64,000 bases of DNA from Georgenia yuyongxinii (GTDB lineage: Bacteria; Actinomycetota; Actinomycetes; Actinomycetales; Actinomycetaceae). Every line of letters starts with the position of its first letter. Positions within the stretch are counted from its first letter, which is position 1. Made by a program: the position numbers and the translations under genes. The stretch is taken from contig NZ_CP040915.1 in the NCBI RefSeq assembly GCF_006352065.1, positions 3,720,001 through 3,784,000 of the forward strand. The letters are read 5' to 3'. The notes below the pieces were generated by a model. That model was given only the letters and a program-made list of their open reading frames with translations. It made no database searches and was not told where the DNA came from. Positions 56,024-64,000 of this stretch are shown piece by piece.

Positions 56024-56821
56024 TCATTCAATGGGAGCAGGTGCGGTGCTGTGCACCACGTACCCGCCGTCGGCCACGACGGCGCCCATGGCCCGGGAGA
56101 TGCCACGGCCGGCCGCCATCAGAGCGGGCACGAGGGGCCGGTGGTCCTGGGTCATCGGGATGACGATGGACAGGCTCGCGACGACGGCGCCGGTCCCGTC
56201 CCGCAGCGGCACGGCCACACCCTTCACGGCGGGGTTGATGGAGGCGGGCGCGACCGCGAACCCCGTGCGGCGCACCGTCGCGACGGTGCGGCGCAGCTGC
56301 ACCGGGTCCGTCAGCGAGTGCGGCGTGAGCGCCTCGAGCGGCCCGGCCAGCACGGCCGCACGCACCTCCTCGGGGGCGTGCGCGAGGAGCACCAGGCCCG
56401 GGGAGCAGGCATGGATGGGCAGGCGGGCGGCGATGCTGCCGATGTTCGCCACCGCCCCGCCCGAGCTGAGCCGCTCGATGTAGAGCACCTCCGTGCCGGC
56501 GCGGACCGAGATCTGCACGTGCTGATGCACCACCGACTGCAGGTCCTCCATATAGGGCCGGGCCGCCTCACGCAGCCCGAGCACGCGGTGCGAACGCAGA
56601 CTCAGCTCCCACAGCCGCACCCCCATGCGTACGCGCTTGTTCTCGTCTCGCTCGAGCAGGCCGAAGCCGATCATCTCCCCGACGAGGCGGTGCGCAGTTG
56701 CCACCGGGAGCTGCGCCTGCACGGCGATCTCGGTGACGGTCGCCGTCGGCGTCCGGGCGAACACCTCGAGGATGCGCATGATGCGCGTGAGCAGCGAGTC
56801 ACCCGAGGTCGACCTGGCCAT
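56024..56821 (-). CDS. IclR-family regulator, probably of pobA
   Basis: 265-aa IclR regulator. Winged-helix part (about 10-75): LLTRIMRILEVFARTPTATVTEIAVQAQLPVATAHRLVGEMIGFGLLERDE; effector domain about 95-260 with VHQHVQISVRAGTEVLYIERL and GVAVPLRDGTGAVVASLSI. GGAGG lies 10-14 bases before the ATG at 56821. Upstream of pobA on the same strand, like the aromatic-acid IclR regulators PobR/PcaR/PcaU, so a 4-hydroxybenzoate or protocatechuate effector is inferred. Its start overlaps the 3' end of the polyprenyl synthase gene by 23 bp, so part of its expression may come from that promoter. Confidence 0.88.
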   Translation of the reverse strand: MARSTSGDSLLTRIMRILEVFARTPTATVTEIAVQAQLPVATAHRLVGEMIGFGLLERDENKRVRMGVRLWELSLRSHRVLGLREAARPYMEDLQSVVHQHVQISVRAGTEVLYIERLSSGGAVANIGSIAARLPIHACSPGLVLLAHAPEEVRAAVLAGPLEALTPHSLTDPVQLRRTVATVRRTGFAVAPASINPAVKGVAVPLRDGTGAVVASLSIVIPMTQDHRPLVPALMAAGRGISRAMGAVVADGGYVVHSTAPAPIE

Positions 56822-57989
56822 GGGGTGATCCTCCACCAGGGGCGGGGTGGCATCCATCCTCTGACATCGTCAGGACGTGCCTCTCGGCGTCGGCCAACGT
56901 CGCTGCGATCATCCCGGCGATCTCGTCGACCAGCGTCACCACCGTGGACGGCAGGGCCGTCCCGACGAGCGCCCGCTCGACGCCGGCGAGCTGCTCGCGC
57001 ACCTGCGCCGCCACCCTGGTCGGTGCGTCCGACGCCGCCAGCGCTCGTCGCAGCTTCCTGGCCGTGACCTCGTCCAGGTCCGGGCGACCGAGATGTTCGC
57101 GCACCGCCTTCCACGCGGGCGTCGCCCGGGCATGCAGGATCAGGGCGGTGACCTTACCCTCGCGCAGGTCGGAGATGTTGCTCTTGCCCGTCACGTCCAC
57201 GGGGGCGAAGGTGCCCAGCAGATCGTCGACGAGCTGGAACGCCCTTCCGAGACACAGGCCGAGGGCATCGAGCTCCGCCATGACCTCCGGCGCCGCGCCC
57301 GCAAGGATTCCGGCCGCTCCCAGCGGTGCCTGGAAGGAGTACATGGCGGTCTTGGACTGGGCCACCTCCATCGCCTGCTCCATCGTGGTCACGCCCAGGC
57401 CGAGCCCGGAAGCCACGTCATCGAGCTCCCCGGCGACGGAGACGAACAGAGTCTCAGCAAGGACGCCCCTGAGGCGAGCGTGCTCTGCAGGGGGCACATC
57501 AAGACCGGCGAACAGCTCGTGCGCCATCCCGAGGAGCAGGTCTCCGGCGAGGATGGCGCTGGCCTCCGAGAACCGGGCCGCACCGTCGGCATCGGCGCCG
57601 GCCTCGGTCGCGAAACGGAACATCGCGGCGGACAGGTTGGGCTCGCCGCGTCGCATGGTGTCGTGGTCGATGAGGTCGTCATGGACCAGGAAGCCGCTGT
57701 GCAGGAGCTCGAAGGCCGCCGCGACCTGGACGGCTGCCTCGTCACGCGTGCCGCCGAGACCCGCGTGGGCGCGCGTGACGATCCGGGCGCGGAAGCGCTT
57801 GCCCCCGCACACGGTGCGGGCGATCTCGTCCCAGAGGGCGACGTACCCCGTCCCGAGTGCGAAGGCACGGCGGCGCGCGTCGGCGAGGAGGCGGTCCAGC
57901 AGGTCGCCGACGCGGTCACCCGACCTCGTCCCCGTGTGGGCGACGGCGGCGCGCGGTGGCCTGCGCGCCGCCGCCCCCTCGCCGACCAT
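56799..57989 (-). CDS. Polyprenyl (GGPP-type) diphosphate synthase
   Basis: 396-aa all-helical trans-prenyltransferase. FARM motif LVHDDLIDHDTMRRGEPN; second motif FQLVDDLLGTF, then VTGKSNISDLREGKVTALIL, typical of actinobacterial short-chain synthases where the second motif ends DDxxG. The residues before the first Asp motif (ELLHSGFL) do not fix chain length. The first 30 residues (RRPPRAAVAHTG) are basic and variable; ATG at 57989 chosen. Divergent from the inositol-phosphate synthase/ebo operon and a likely source of its prenyl donor, a context-based inference. Its 3' end overlaps the IclR start by 23 bp. Confidence 0.9.
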   Translation of the reverse strand: MVGEGAAARRPPRAAVAHTGTRSGDRVGDLLDRLLADARRRAFALGTGYVALWDEIARTVCGGKRFRARIVTRAHAGLGGTRDEAAVQVAAAFELLHSGFLVHDDLIDHDTMRRGEPNLSAAMFRFATEAGADADGAARFSEASAILAGDLLLGMAHELFAGLDVPPAEHARLRGVLAETLFVSVAGELDDVASGLGLGVTTMEQAMEVAQSKTAMYSFQAPLGAAGILAGAAPEVMAELDALGLCLGRAFQLVDDLLGTFAPVDVTGKSNISDLREGKVTALILHARATPAWKAVREHLGRPDLDEVTARKLRRALAASDAPTRVAAQVREQLAGVERALVGTALPSTVVTLVDEIAGMIAATLADAERHVLTMSEDGCHPAPGGGSPHGQVDLG

Positions 57990-58609
57990 CAGCCCCGCTC
58001 GGCCGGGACGTGGAGGTTCGCGCCGGTGGCCGGCGCGTCCACGTCCGGCTCGCGCCCTCCTCGGGTCGCGGCAAGACCCGCACGCGCGCCGACTGCTGCG
58101 ACCTGTACGACGCCCCACGCGCTCGTCCCCCGGTGCGGCGACCGTTGGGCCACGCGCGGGTCGCCCACCGCAGGCGTGGTCACCACAGTGGCGCGTCCGA
58201 TGAGATGTCGATGACGCCCAGGTTCACGCGCGGCGGGAGGGGGCGCGACCGATGGCGGTAGGGGCCGTCGTGAGGCCCGACTCGTCGCGAACGGCCCGAA
58301 ACCAGTGCACGAGGTGCCCGGAGCCCAGCTCCCAGGCAGGTCGTCACCATGCCGAGCGCGTCCACAGCCATCTCCCGACCTCCCTGGCGTCGTTGCACCC
58401 CGATAGTGGCGTGATTTCCACCCGGACGATTGCGAAATGCCCTAACGTCTCGCCCATCGGGCACCGATGAGGAATTGTCAACGTCCCGCGCCGCCACACC
58501 GCAGGTCCACCGCCGCGCCCGCGGGCGGCGGGCCGTCCGCACACTCCGCCTTCGCCCTCGGGCGCCGCGATGGCGCCTTGCACGGGCGACCTGAACTCGA
58601 GGTGATCCG
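57990..58609. other. 620-bp divergent spacer upstream of the ebo-type operon
   Basis: No gene supported. Short frames on both strands lack ribosome sites and family likeness. It should hold the promoters of both the polyprenyl synthase and the ebo operon, but I could not assign -35/-10 boxes with confidence. A stretch near 58405-58460 is locally less GC-rich than its surroundings and is the likeliest promoter area. Confidence 0.45.
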
Positions 58610-59794
58610 ATGTCCACCACCACGGCCGCTGAGGTCCCGACATCCGCGACGACCGGCGTCTGGTTCGTCGGTGCGCGAGGGTCGGTGGCGACCACCGCCA
58701 CGCTCGGCGGCCTTGCGATCGGCCGCGGTCTGGCCGCCCGTACCGGGATGGTCAGTGAGCTGAAGGAGGTGGCCGTCGCCGGCCTCGTCGATGTCGAACG
58801 TCTCGTCTTCGGCGGGCACGACGTCGTCGACACGACCCTCCTCGACCGCGCGTCGGCACTGGCCGCCACCGGGGTGATCCCCACCGGCCTGGTCCACCAG
58901 CTCGCTGACGACCTCGCGGCGGCCGACGCCCGGGTCCGGCCGGGTGTGCGTGCGGATGCGGGGCCGCAGCGCGACGCTGCCGAGCAGATCGAGGACGACC
59001 TCCACGTGTTCCGACGCGAGCATCAGCTGGACAGGGTGGTGGTGGTGGACGTCTCCAGCACCGAACCCCCTGCCCCACCGCGACCCGAGCTCGCGTCGCT
59101 CGCCGACCTCGAGCTCGCCTTGGACAAGAGCGCATCGCCCCTGCCCTTGAGCTCCCTGTACGCCTACGCCGCGTTCAAGGCGGACTGCCCCGTCGTCGCC
59201 TTCACCCCGAGCGCGGGCCCGTCGCTCGGCGCACTGGCCGAGCTCGCGAAGGAAAGGGGTCTGCCGTGGGCAGGGCGGGACGGCAAGACCGGCGAGACGC
59301 TGGTGAAGACGACCCTCGCCCCCATGTTCGCCACGCGGGCGTTGCGGGTGCGCTCGTGGGCGTCCTACAACCTCCTCGGCGGCGGGGACGGCATGACGCT
59401 CGCCGATCCGGCAGCCGCGGCAAGCAAGACCGCGACGAAGGCGGCAGGCATCGAGTCCATCCTCGGCCACCCGGTCGACGGGCCCCTCCACATCGACTAT
59501 GTCGACGACCTGGGCGACTGGAAGACCGCATGGGACCACGTCTCGTTCGAGGGCTTCCTTGGCACCCGCATGAACCTGCAGTTCACCTGGCAAGGTTGCG
59601 ACTCCGCGCTCGCCGCACCGCTCGTCCTCGATCTCGTCAGGCTGGTCGCGCGCGCGCACGAGCTGGGCGAGTCCGGGCCCCTCGGCGCGCTGGGCTTCTT
59701 CTTCAAGGACCCCCTCGGCGGGTTCGAGCACGCGCTGGCCGCCCAGTGGAGGGCTCTCACGCAGTGGTGCGAGTACCTCGGGACGCTCTCGTGA
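58610..59794 (+). CDS. myo-Inositol-phosphate synthase, first gene of ebo-type operon
   Basis: 394-aa inositol-3-phosphate synthase family: NAD-dependent cyclisation of glucose 6-phosphate. Seen: FVGARGSVATTATLGGLAIG (NAD site), SSLYAYAAFKADCPVVAFTPS, GKTGETLVKTTLAPMFATRAL, SWASYNLLGGGDGMTLADP. Length matches the short prokaryotic enzymes. GAGGTGATCCG precedes the ATG. The next gene starts inside its stop (GTGA). In known ebo clusters a 3-dehydroquinate-synthase-like cyclase (EboD) is usual; here a different sugar-phosphate cyclase occupies the operon. A housekeeping ino1 role is possible, but the overlap with eboC argues for a dedicated one. Confidence 0.9.
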   Translation: MSTTTAAEVPTSATTGVWFVGARGSVATTATLGGLAIGRGLAARTGMVSELKEVAVAGLVDVERLVFGGHDVVDTTLLDRASALAATGVIPTGLVHQLADDLAAADARVRPGVRADAGPQRDAAEQIEDDLHVFRREHQLDRVVVVDVSSTEPPAPPRPELASLADLELALDKSASPLPLSSLYAYAAFKADCPVVAFTPSAGPSLGALAELAKERGLPWAGRDGKTGETLVKTTLAPMFATRALRVRSWASYNLLGGGDGMTLADPAAAASKTATKAAGIESILGHPVDGPLHIDYVDDLGDWKTAWDHVSFEGFLGTRMNLQFTWQGCDSALAAPLVLDLVRLVARAHELGESGPLGALGFFFKDPLGGFEHALAAQWRALTQWCEYLGTLS

Positions 59795-60654
59795 CAACCG
59801 CACGGGACCTCGCCGAGCTGGTGCGGCTTCCGGCGGCGCTGACAGTGCCCGGCGACGTCATGGCCGGCGCGGCGGCCGCCGGCTGGCCCGCCCGGCGCGG
59901 CACCGCGGCGCTCGCGGCGGGGTCGGTCTGCCTCTACTGGGCTGGCATGGCGCTGAACGACTACGCCGATCGGGACCTCGACAGGATCGAGCGACCCGAA
60001 CGGCCCATCCCCTCGGGGCGCGTGCGCCCCAGGCACGCCCTGGCGCTGGCCGCGGCTCTGACGGTCGCCGGCCTCGGTCTGGGCGCAAGCGCCGGGCGGC
60101 GAGCGCTCGCGGCCACCCTCCCGCTGGCGGGAACCGTGTGGGCGTACGACCTCGTGGCCAAGCGAACCGTGCTGGGACCGGTGGTCATGGGCGCCGCCCG
60201 AGGGCTGGACGTGCTGGTCGGGGCCACGGGCCACATCCGCCCAGCCGTGCTGCCCGCCCTGGCCGTCGCCGGGCACACCGCCGCCGTCACCGCGCTGAGC
60301 CGCGGTGAGGTCCATGGGACGCGTCCACTGTTCGCCGCGTCGGCCCTGGCCTGCACGGTGGCGACCGCCGCCTTGGCCGGCGCCGGCGCCGTCCGCGGTC
60401 AGGGCAGTGCCCCCCGGGTCACCGCGGTGGCGCTCGCGGCCCTGTACGCCTTGAGCGTCGGCCGGGCGCAGGCCGGCGCGGTCCTCCACCCGAACGGGCC
60501 CGTCGTTCGCCGGGCGACCGGGGCCGGGATCCGGGGGCTCATCCCCCTCCAGGCCGCCCTCGCCGCCGGAACGGGTTCGCTCGGGAGCGCCGCGGCGCTC
60601 CTTGTCGCGGGTCCCCTCACCCATGTCGCCACGCGGAAGATCTCACCGACATGA
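59791..60654 (+). CDS. eboC: UbiA-family prenyltransferase EboC
   Basis: 287-aa membrane prenyltransferase with about eight helices. First Asp motif: NDYADRDLDRIERPERPIPSGRV (NDxxDxxxD type); second region: YDLVAKRTVLGPVVMGAARGLDVLVG. It would attach an isoprenyl group to a hydrophilic or aromatic acceptor. GTG start inside the ino1-like stop; its own stop overlaps the next ATG (ATGA). With EboA, EboB and EboE around it this is the ebo-type UbiA protein (EboC). Acceptor and chain length unknown. Confidence 0.9.
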   Translation: MTTARDLAELVRLPAALTVPGDVMAGAAAAGWPARRGTAALAAGSVCLYWAGMALNDYADRDLDRIERPERPIPSGRVRPRHALALAAALTVAGLGLGASAGRRALAATLPLAGTVWAYDLVAKRTVLGPVVMGAARGLDVLVGATGHIRPAVLPALAVAGHTAAVTALSRGEVHGTRPLFAASALACTVATAALAGAGAVRGQGSAPRVTAVALAALYALSVGRAQAGAVLHPNGPVVRRATGAGIRGLIPLQAALAAGTGSLGSAAALLVAGPLTHVATRKISPT

Positions 60655-61535
60655 GCCTGCGACTGGCATACGGCACCAACGGCTTCGGCGACCATCGGCT
60701 GGGCGACGCTCTCAGTGTGATCTCCGACCTCGGGTACGCCGGCGTCGCGCTCACCCTCGACCATCCCCACCTCGACCCGTTGGCGCGCGACGCCCCTGCC
60801 CAGACCGCACGGGCGCGCCGCCTGCTGGAACGGCACGGTCTCGCCGTCGCCGTCGAGACCGGAGCCCGCTACCTTCTCGATCCCTGGCACAAGCACGAAC
60901 CGACGCTCGTCTCGGACGCCGGCCGCGAGCGCCGGACGGATCTACTGATCAGAGCGGTCGAGATTGCAGCCGACCTCGGCAGTGAGGTCGTGTCCCTGTG
61001 GTCGGGGATCCTGCCCGCCTCGGCGACGCCGCAGCAAGGATGGGACCGACTCCTGACCGGGCTGGCGCCGGTGCTCCCACGAGCCGCCCGCGCCGGGGTC
61101 ACGCTCGCCTTCGAGCCCGAGCCGGGGATGTTCATCTCCCGCCTCGAGGACGTGGCCGAGCTGCGCCGGCGGCTCGGTGACCCTGACGAGCTGCGGATCA
61201 CGCTGGACGTGGGTCACCTGTGCTGCAACGAGACCGCTACCCCGGAGCAGTGCGTCCGGACGGCCGGCGAAGCGCTCGCCCACGTCCAGATCGACGACAT
61301 GCGCAGAGGGGTGCACGAGCACCTCGAGCTCGGCGACGGCCAGGTCGACTTCCCGCCGGTCCTGGCAGCACTGCAGGACGCCGGCTACGCCGGCCTGGTG
61401 GCGGTCGAGCTTCCCCGCCACGGGCACGCCGCACCGGCGGTGGCCCGGCGTTCGCTGGACGCCCTGCGGTCGGCCATGGCTGCGGCCGAGCGGCTGCGCC
61501 GAGAGAACGCCCACCACGAGGAGGCACTGACATGA
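60651..61535 (+). CDS. Sugar-phosphate isomerase/epimerase-like TIM-barrel protein
   Basis: 294-aa xylose-isomerase-like TIM barrel. Metal ligands suggested by FEPEPGMF (Glu), ITLDVGHLCCNE (Asp/His), HVQIDDMRRGVHEHL (Asp/His) and VAVELPRHGH (Glu). It starts LRLAYGTNGFGDHRLGDAL, similar in style to EboE (LAYGTNVHPAED). ATGA overlaps at both ends tie it to eboC and eboA. It is distinct from EboE, which is encoded further on. Likely an isomerase or epimerase acting on a sugar, cyclitol or ketose intermediate. Confidence 0.85.
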   Translation: MSLRLAYGTNGFGDHRLGDALSVISDLGYAGVALTLDHPHLDPLARDAPAQTARARRLLERHGLAVAVETGARYLLDPWHKHEPTLVSDAGRERRTDLLIRAVEIAADLGSEVVSLWSGILPASATPQQGWDRLLTGLAPVLPRAARAGVTLAFEPEPGMFISRLEDVAELRRRLGDPDELRITLDVGHLCCNETATPEQCVRTAGEALAHVQIDDMRRGVHEHLELGDGQVDFPPVLAALQDAGYAGLVAVELPRHGHAAPAVARRSLDALRSAMAAAERLRRENAHHEEALT

Positions 61536-62227
61536 CGACGACCGGGCACTCGCTCGACGAGGCCGTCTCCGCCGCGCTGCCGGAGGCGGGCCGCGTCCGG
61601 CTCGCCGAGCTCATCGAGCAGGTCTGCCGGGAGCCGGCTGCGGTGCACCGCCTGTTTCCGGCGGCGGCGCGGCTCGTCGGCCGCGGCCCCCTCGATCCCG
61701 CGGACCCGACCGGGATCGTTGGACCCACTCTCGACGACGCTGTCCGCGGAATTCTGCTCGAGGCGCTCGCGACCGCGAGGGCCGGTGAGCCGGGGGCCCT
61801 GCTCGAGGACGTCGAGGCGCTCTACCGCAACGGAGATGCCGATGAGAAGCGGGCGGCGCTCCGGGCGCTCCCCTGCCTGGGGCTCGGTCAGGCCGCACTT
61901 CCGCTCCTGCACGATGCGCTGCGCACCAACGACACCCGGCTCGTCGGCGCGGCGATGGGCGACGCGGGCACCGTGCAGCTCGACGCCGCCACCTGGCGGC
62001 AGGGTGTGCTCAAGTGCCTCTTCGTCGGCGTCCCCCTCTCCGCGGTATATGGGCTGCGCAGCCGCGCGGACGCCGAGCTCGCGCGCATGGTCGCCGCCTA
62101 CGCGATCGAGCGGCTCGCCGCGGGACGCGACGTACCGGCCGACGCCCTCCGCGTCCTTGCCGACTTCCCCGACGTCGTCTCGGCGTCCGGTCTCGACGGG
62201 TGCCTGCCCGAGCCGGCGCCGCGCTGA
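61532..62227 (+). CDS. eboA: EboA domain protein
   Basis: 231-aa EboA-like helical protein. Recognised by the core DEKRAALRALPCLGLGQAALPLLHDALRTNDTRLVGAAMGD, then WRQGVLKCLFVGVPLSAVYGLRSRADAELARMVAAYAIERLAAGR. No catalytic motif is known; helical repeat architecture suggests a binding scaffold. The ATG overlaps the preceding stop. The gene content (eboA, eboB, eboC, eboE) identifies the cluster. Confidence 0.88.
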   Translation: MTTTGHSLDEAVSAALPEAGRVRLAELIEQVCREPAAVHRLFPAAARLVGRGPLDPADPTGIVGPTLDDAVRGILLEALATARAGEPGALLEDVEALYRNGDADEKRAALRALPCLGLGQAALPLLHDALRTNDTRLVGAAMGDAGTVQLDAATWRQGVLKCLFVGVPLSAVYGLRSRADAELARMVAAYAIERLAAGRDVPADALRVLADFPDVVSASGLDGCLPEPAPR

Positions 62228-62268
62228 GCCGCAAGACCCCACACCGACACCGATCAGCAGGAGGGCCC

Positions 62269-63135
62269 ATGCGCATCTTCGACCCGCACATCCACATGAC
62301 GTCGCGCACAACGGACGACTACGAGGCCATGTACGCCGCCGGCGTACGTGCGCTGGTGGAGCCGGCGTTCTGGCTGGGGCAACCCCGCACGAGCGTCGGC
62401 GCCTTCGTCGACTACTTCGACGCCCTGCTCGGCTGGGAGCGGTTCCGGGCCGCGCAGTTCGGCATCGCCCACCATGCGACGATCGCGCTCAACCCCAAGG
62501 AGGCCAACGATCCGCGGTGCACACCGGTGCTCGACGTCCTGCCCCGCTTCCTGGAGAAGGACGGCGTGGTGGCCGTCGGCGAGACGGGGTTCGACTCGAT
62601 GACGGCGGACGAGGAGCGGGCATTCGTCCGGCAGCTTGAGCTGGCCGGCGAGCACGACCTGCCGGTCCTGGTCCACACCCCGCACCGCGACAAGGCGGCC
62701 GGGACGAGGCGCACCCTAGACCTGGTGCGCAGCGTCGGTCTCGAGCCCGGCCGCGTGCTCGTCGACCACCTCAACGAGACGACCGTGGAGCTCGTGGCGG
62801 ACTCCGGCTGCTGGATGGGGTTCTCGATCTACCCGGAGACGAAGATGGACGAGCAGCGCATGGTGCAGATCCTCGCCGATCGTGGGCTTGAGCGGACCCT
62901 GGTCAACTCCGCCGCCGACTGGGGGCGCAGCGACCCCCTCAAGACCGCCAAGACCGGGGCGGCGATGCTGGCCGCCGGGTTCACCGACGCCGACGTGGAC
63001 ACGGTGCTGTGGCAGAACCCCATCGCCTTCTACGGCCAGAGCGGGCGCCTGCTGCTCGACGACGGAACCGAGGCCGGTGAGACGTTCGAGGGCAACTCCG
63101 TGCTGCGTGGCGAACGCGTGGCCGTGGAGGGCTGA
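62269..63135 (+). CDS. eboB: TatD-like metal-dependent hydrolase EboB
   Basis: 288-aa TIM-barrel hydrolase. Metal motifs: IFDPHIHMTSRTTDDYEAM (HxH), VGETGFDS (Glu), VHTPHRDKAAG (His), VLVDHLNE (His) and NSAADWG (Asp), the TatD arrangement. AGGAGGG lies 4 bases before the ATG. 41-bp gap from eboA, 3-bp gap to eboE. TatD relatives act on DNA, but EboB-type proteins sit with metabolite genes, so a small-molecule hydrolase role is likely. Confidence 0.9.
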   Translation: MRIFDPHIHMTSRTTDDYEAMYAAGVRALVEPAFWLGQPRTSVGAFVDYFDALLGWERFRAAQFGIAHHATIALNPKEANDPRCTPVLDVLPRFLEKDGVVAVGETGFDSMTADEERAFVRQLELAGEHDLPVLVHTPHRDKAAGTRRTLDLVRSVGLEPGRVLVDHLNETTVELVADSGCWMGFSIYPETKMDEQRMVQILADRGLERTLVNSAADWGRSDPLKTAKTGAAMLAAGFTDADVDTVLWQNPIAFYGQSGRLLLDDGTEAGETFEGNSVLRGERVAVEG

Positions 63136-63138
63136 GTC

Positions 63139-64000
63139 GTGCGGTTCCGGCACCGGGACGGCACGACCGTCCACCTCGCCTACGGCACGAACGTCCATCC
63201 CGCCGAGGACGTCGACGGCCTCATCGCGCAGCTCCACCGGTACGGCGAGCCGGTACGGGCGGCCCTCGGCGTGGATCGCATGGGCCTGGGGTTGTGGCTG
63301 CCTGCACCGGCCGCGGCCCGGCTCGTCGCCGAACCTGGCCAGCTCACGCGCCTGCGCGACGCGCTCGACCGGGCCGGGCTCGAGGTGGTCACGCTCAACG
63401 CCTTCCCGTACGCCCACTTCCACGCCCCGGTGGTGAAGCACGCGGTGTACCGGCCGGACTGGACCGAACGCTCGCGCCTGGACTACACGCTCGACTGCGC
63501 CCAGGTGCTCGCCGCCCTCCTTCCCGACGACGCGTCCCGCGGCAGCATCAGCACCCTTCCCCTGGGGTGGCGCAGCCCGTGGTCGCCGGCCGACCAGGCT
63601 GGCGCGCTGGCGCAGCTGGACCAGCTCGCGGAGGGGCTCGCGGCGGTGGCCGCCCGGACCGGCAGGACCGTCCGCGTGGGCATCGAGCCGGAGCCCGGAT
63701 GCGTTGTCGAAACCACCGCCGACGCCGTTGCGCACCTCGGCACGATCGACACCGAGTACATCGGCATGTGCCTCGACACCTGTCACCTCAGCACGGCCTT
63801 CGAGGATCCGGTCGCCTCGGTGGCAGCCCTCGAGGTGGCCGGGCTCCCGGTGGTCAAGGCACAGCTGGCGGCCGCGCTGCACGTGGACCGGCCCGCCGAC
63901 TCGCGGGCCCGTGCCGCCCTCGCCGGCTTCGCCGAGGACCGATTCCTGCACCAGGTTCGCGAGCTCGACGGTGAGGTCCTCGGCCGGGACGACCTTCCCG
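63139..64000 (+). CDS. eboE: Metabolite traffic protein EboE (3' end outside window)
   Basis: First 287 codons of a TIM-barrel protein; the frame is open to the window end. EboE features: VHLAYGTNVHPAEDV, LGLWLPAPAAARL, VVTLNAFPYAHFHAPVVKHAVYRPDW, SISTLPLGWRSP, IEPEPGC, MCLDTCHLSTAFEDP. GGAGGGCTGAGTC precedes the GTG. The rest of the gene and perhaps eboF (phosphodiesterase-like) would follow. The operon layout here is ino1-like, eboC, isomerase-like, eboA, eboB, eboE. Confidence 0.92.
   Translation, partial: MRFRHRDGTTVHLAYGTNVHPAEDVDGLIAQLHRYGEPVRAALGVDRMGLGLWLPAPAAARLVAEPGQLTRLRDALDRAGLEVVTLNAFPYAHFHAPVVKHAVYRPDWTERSRLDYTLDCAQVLAALLPDDASRGSISTLPLGWRSPWSPADQAGALAQLDQLAEGLAAVAARTGRTVRVGIEPEPGCVVETTADAVAHLGTIDTEYIGMCLDTCHLSTAFEDPVASVAALEVAGLPVVKAQLAAALHVDRPADSRARAALAGFAEDRFLHQVRELDGEVLGRDDLP

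Noticed and set aside
58610-59794. EboD (dehydroquinate-synthase-like)
   Set aside because: The sequence has inositol-phosphate synthase NAD-binding and catalytic motifs, not those of the dehydroquinate synthase family.

Overview
The window is chromosomal DNA from a high-GC Gram-positive bacterium, almost certainly an actinobacterium. The evidence is the codon use (third positions nearly all G or C), the many GTG starts, the fadA2-fabG4-htdX type gene set, the TipA-like MerR regulator, the Pls/PosA-type NRPS and the bacterial SCP-like protein beside purF. A Micrococcales-like genus is my guess, but nothing here fixes it. Most of the window is dense housekeeping and accessory metabolism. No tRNA, rRNA, CRISPR array, transposase or prophage was seen.

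Layout. 1-4.4 kb: start of purF, an RNB-type RNase, an unusual ammonia-lyase homologue, a small membrane protein and an SCP-like protein. 4.5-8.8 kb: two exported proteins (a 5'-nucleotidase/metallophosphatase and an Ig-repeat surface protein). 9.3-24.4 kb: a DHA2 transporter, gdhA, purL, a DUF2804 protein, a TreT-like glycosyltransferase, transketolase, an alpha/beta hydrolase, a membrane-anchored phosphodiesterase-like protein and a PTS EIIC-like permease. 25.2-33.4 kb: a Pls/PosA-type NRPS, an M1 aminopeptidase, a CYTH-CHAD protein, a small helical protein and a phosphopantetheinyl transferase. 33.4-41.7 kb: a flavin disulfide oxidoreductase, then a fatty-acid module (acyl-CoA oxidase-like enzyme, TetR, fadA2-, fabG4- and htdX-like genes). 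41.9-48.5 kb: a USP-like protein, sugar kinase, ABM protein, FucP-type transporter, TipA-like regulator and ABC-F protein. 48.5-56.8 kb: YceI, purQ, purS, a desaturase, purC, gnd, pobA and an IclR regulator. 56.8-64 kb: a polyprenyl diphosphate synthase divergent from an ebo-type operon (inositol-phosphate synthase, eboC, a TIM-barrel protein, eboA, eboB, eboE running off the end).

How the genes work together. The pur genes (purC, purS, purQ, purL, purF) all lie on the minus strand in pathway-cluster order, but other genes separate them. The Pls-type NRPS overlaps the M1 peptidase gene by 4 bp, and a PPTase that could activate it lies just downstream, so together they look like a small cationic-peptide system. 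In the ebo operon a myo-inositol-phosphate synthase stands where the cluster usually has a dehydroquinate-synthase-like cyclase. With the divergent polyprenyl synthase and the UbiA-type EboC this suggests a prenylated cyclitol product.

Four intergenic regions carry short tandem arrays of a related 19-bp unit, and a fifth carries a different 19-bp array. These, the ebo variant, the Pls module, the ammonia-lyase homologue without the usual Ala-Ser-Gly triad and the TipA-like gene with its internal start are the main points of interest.
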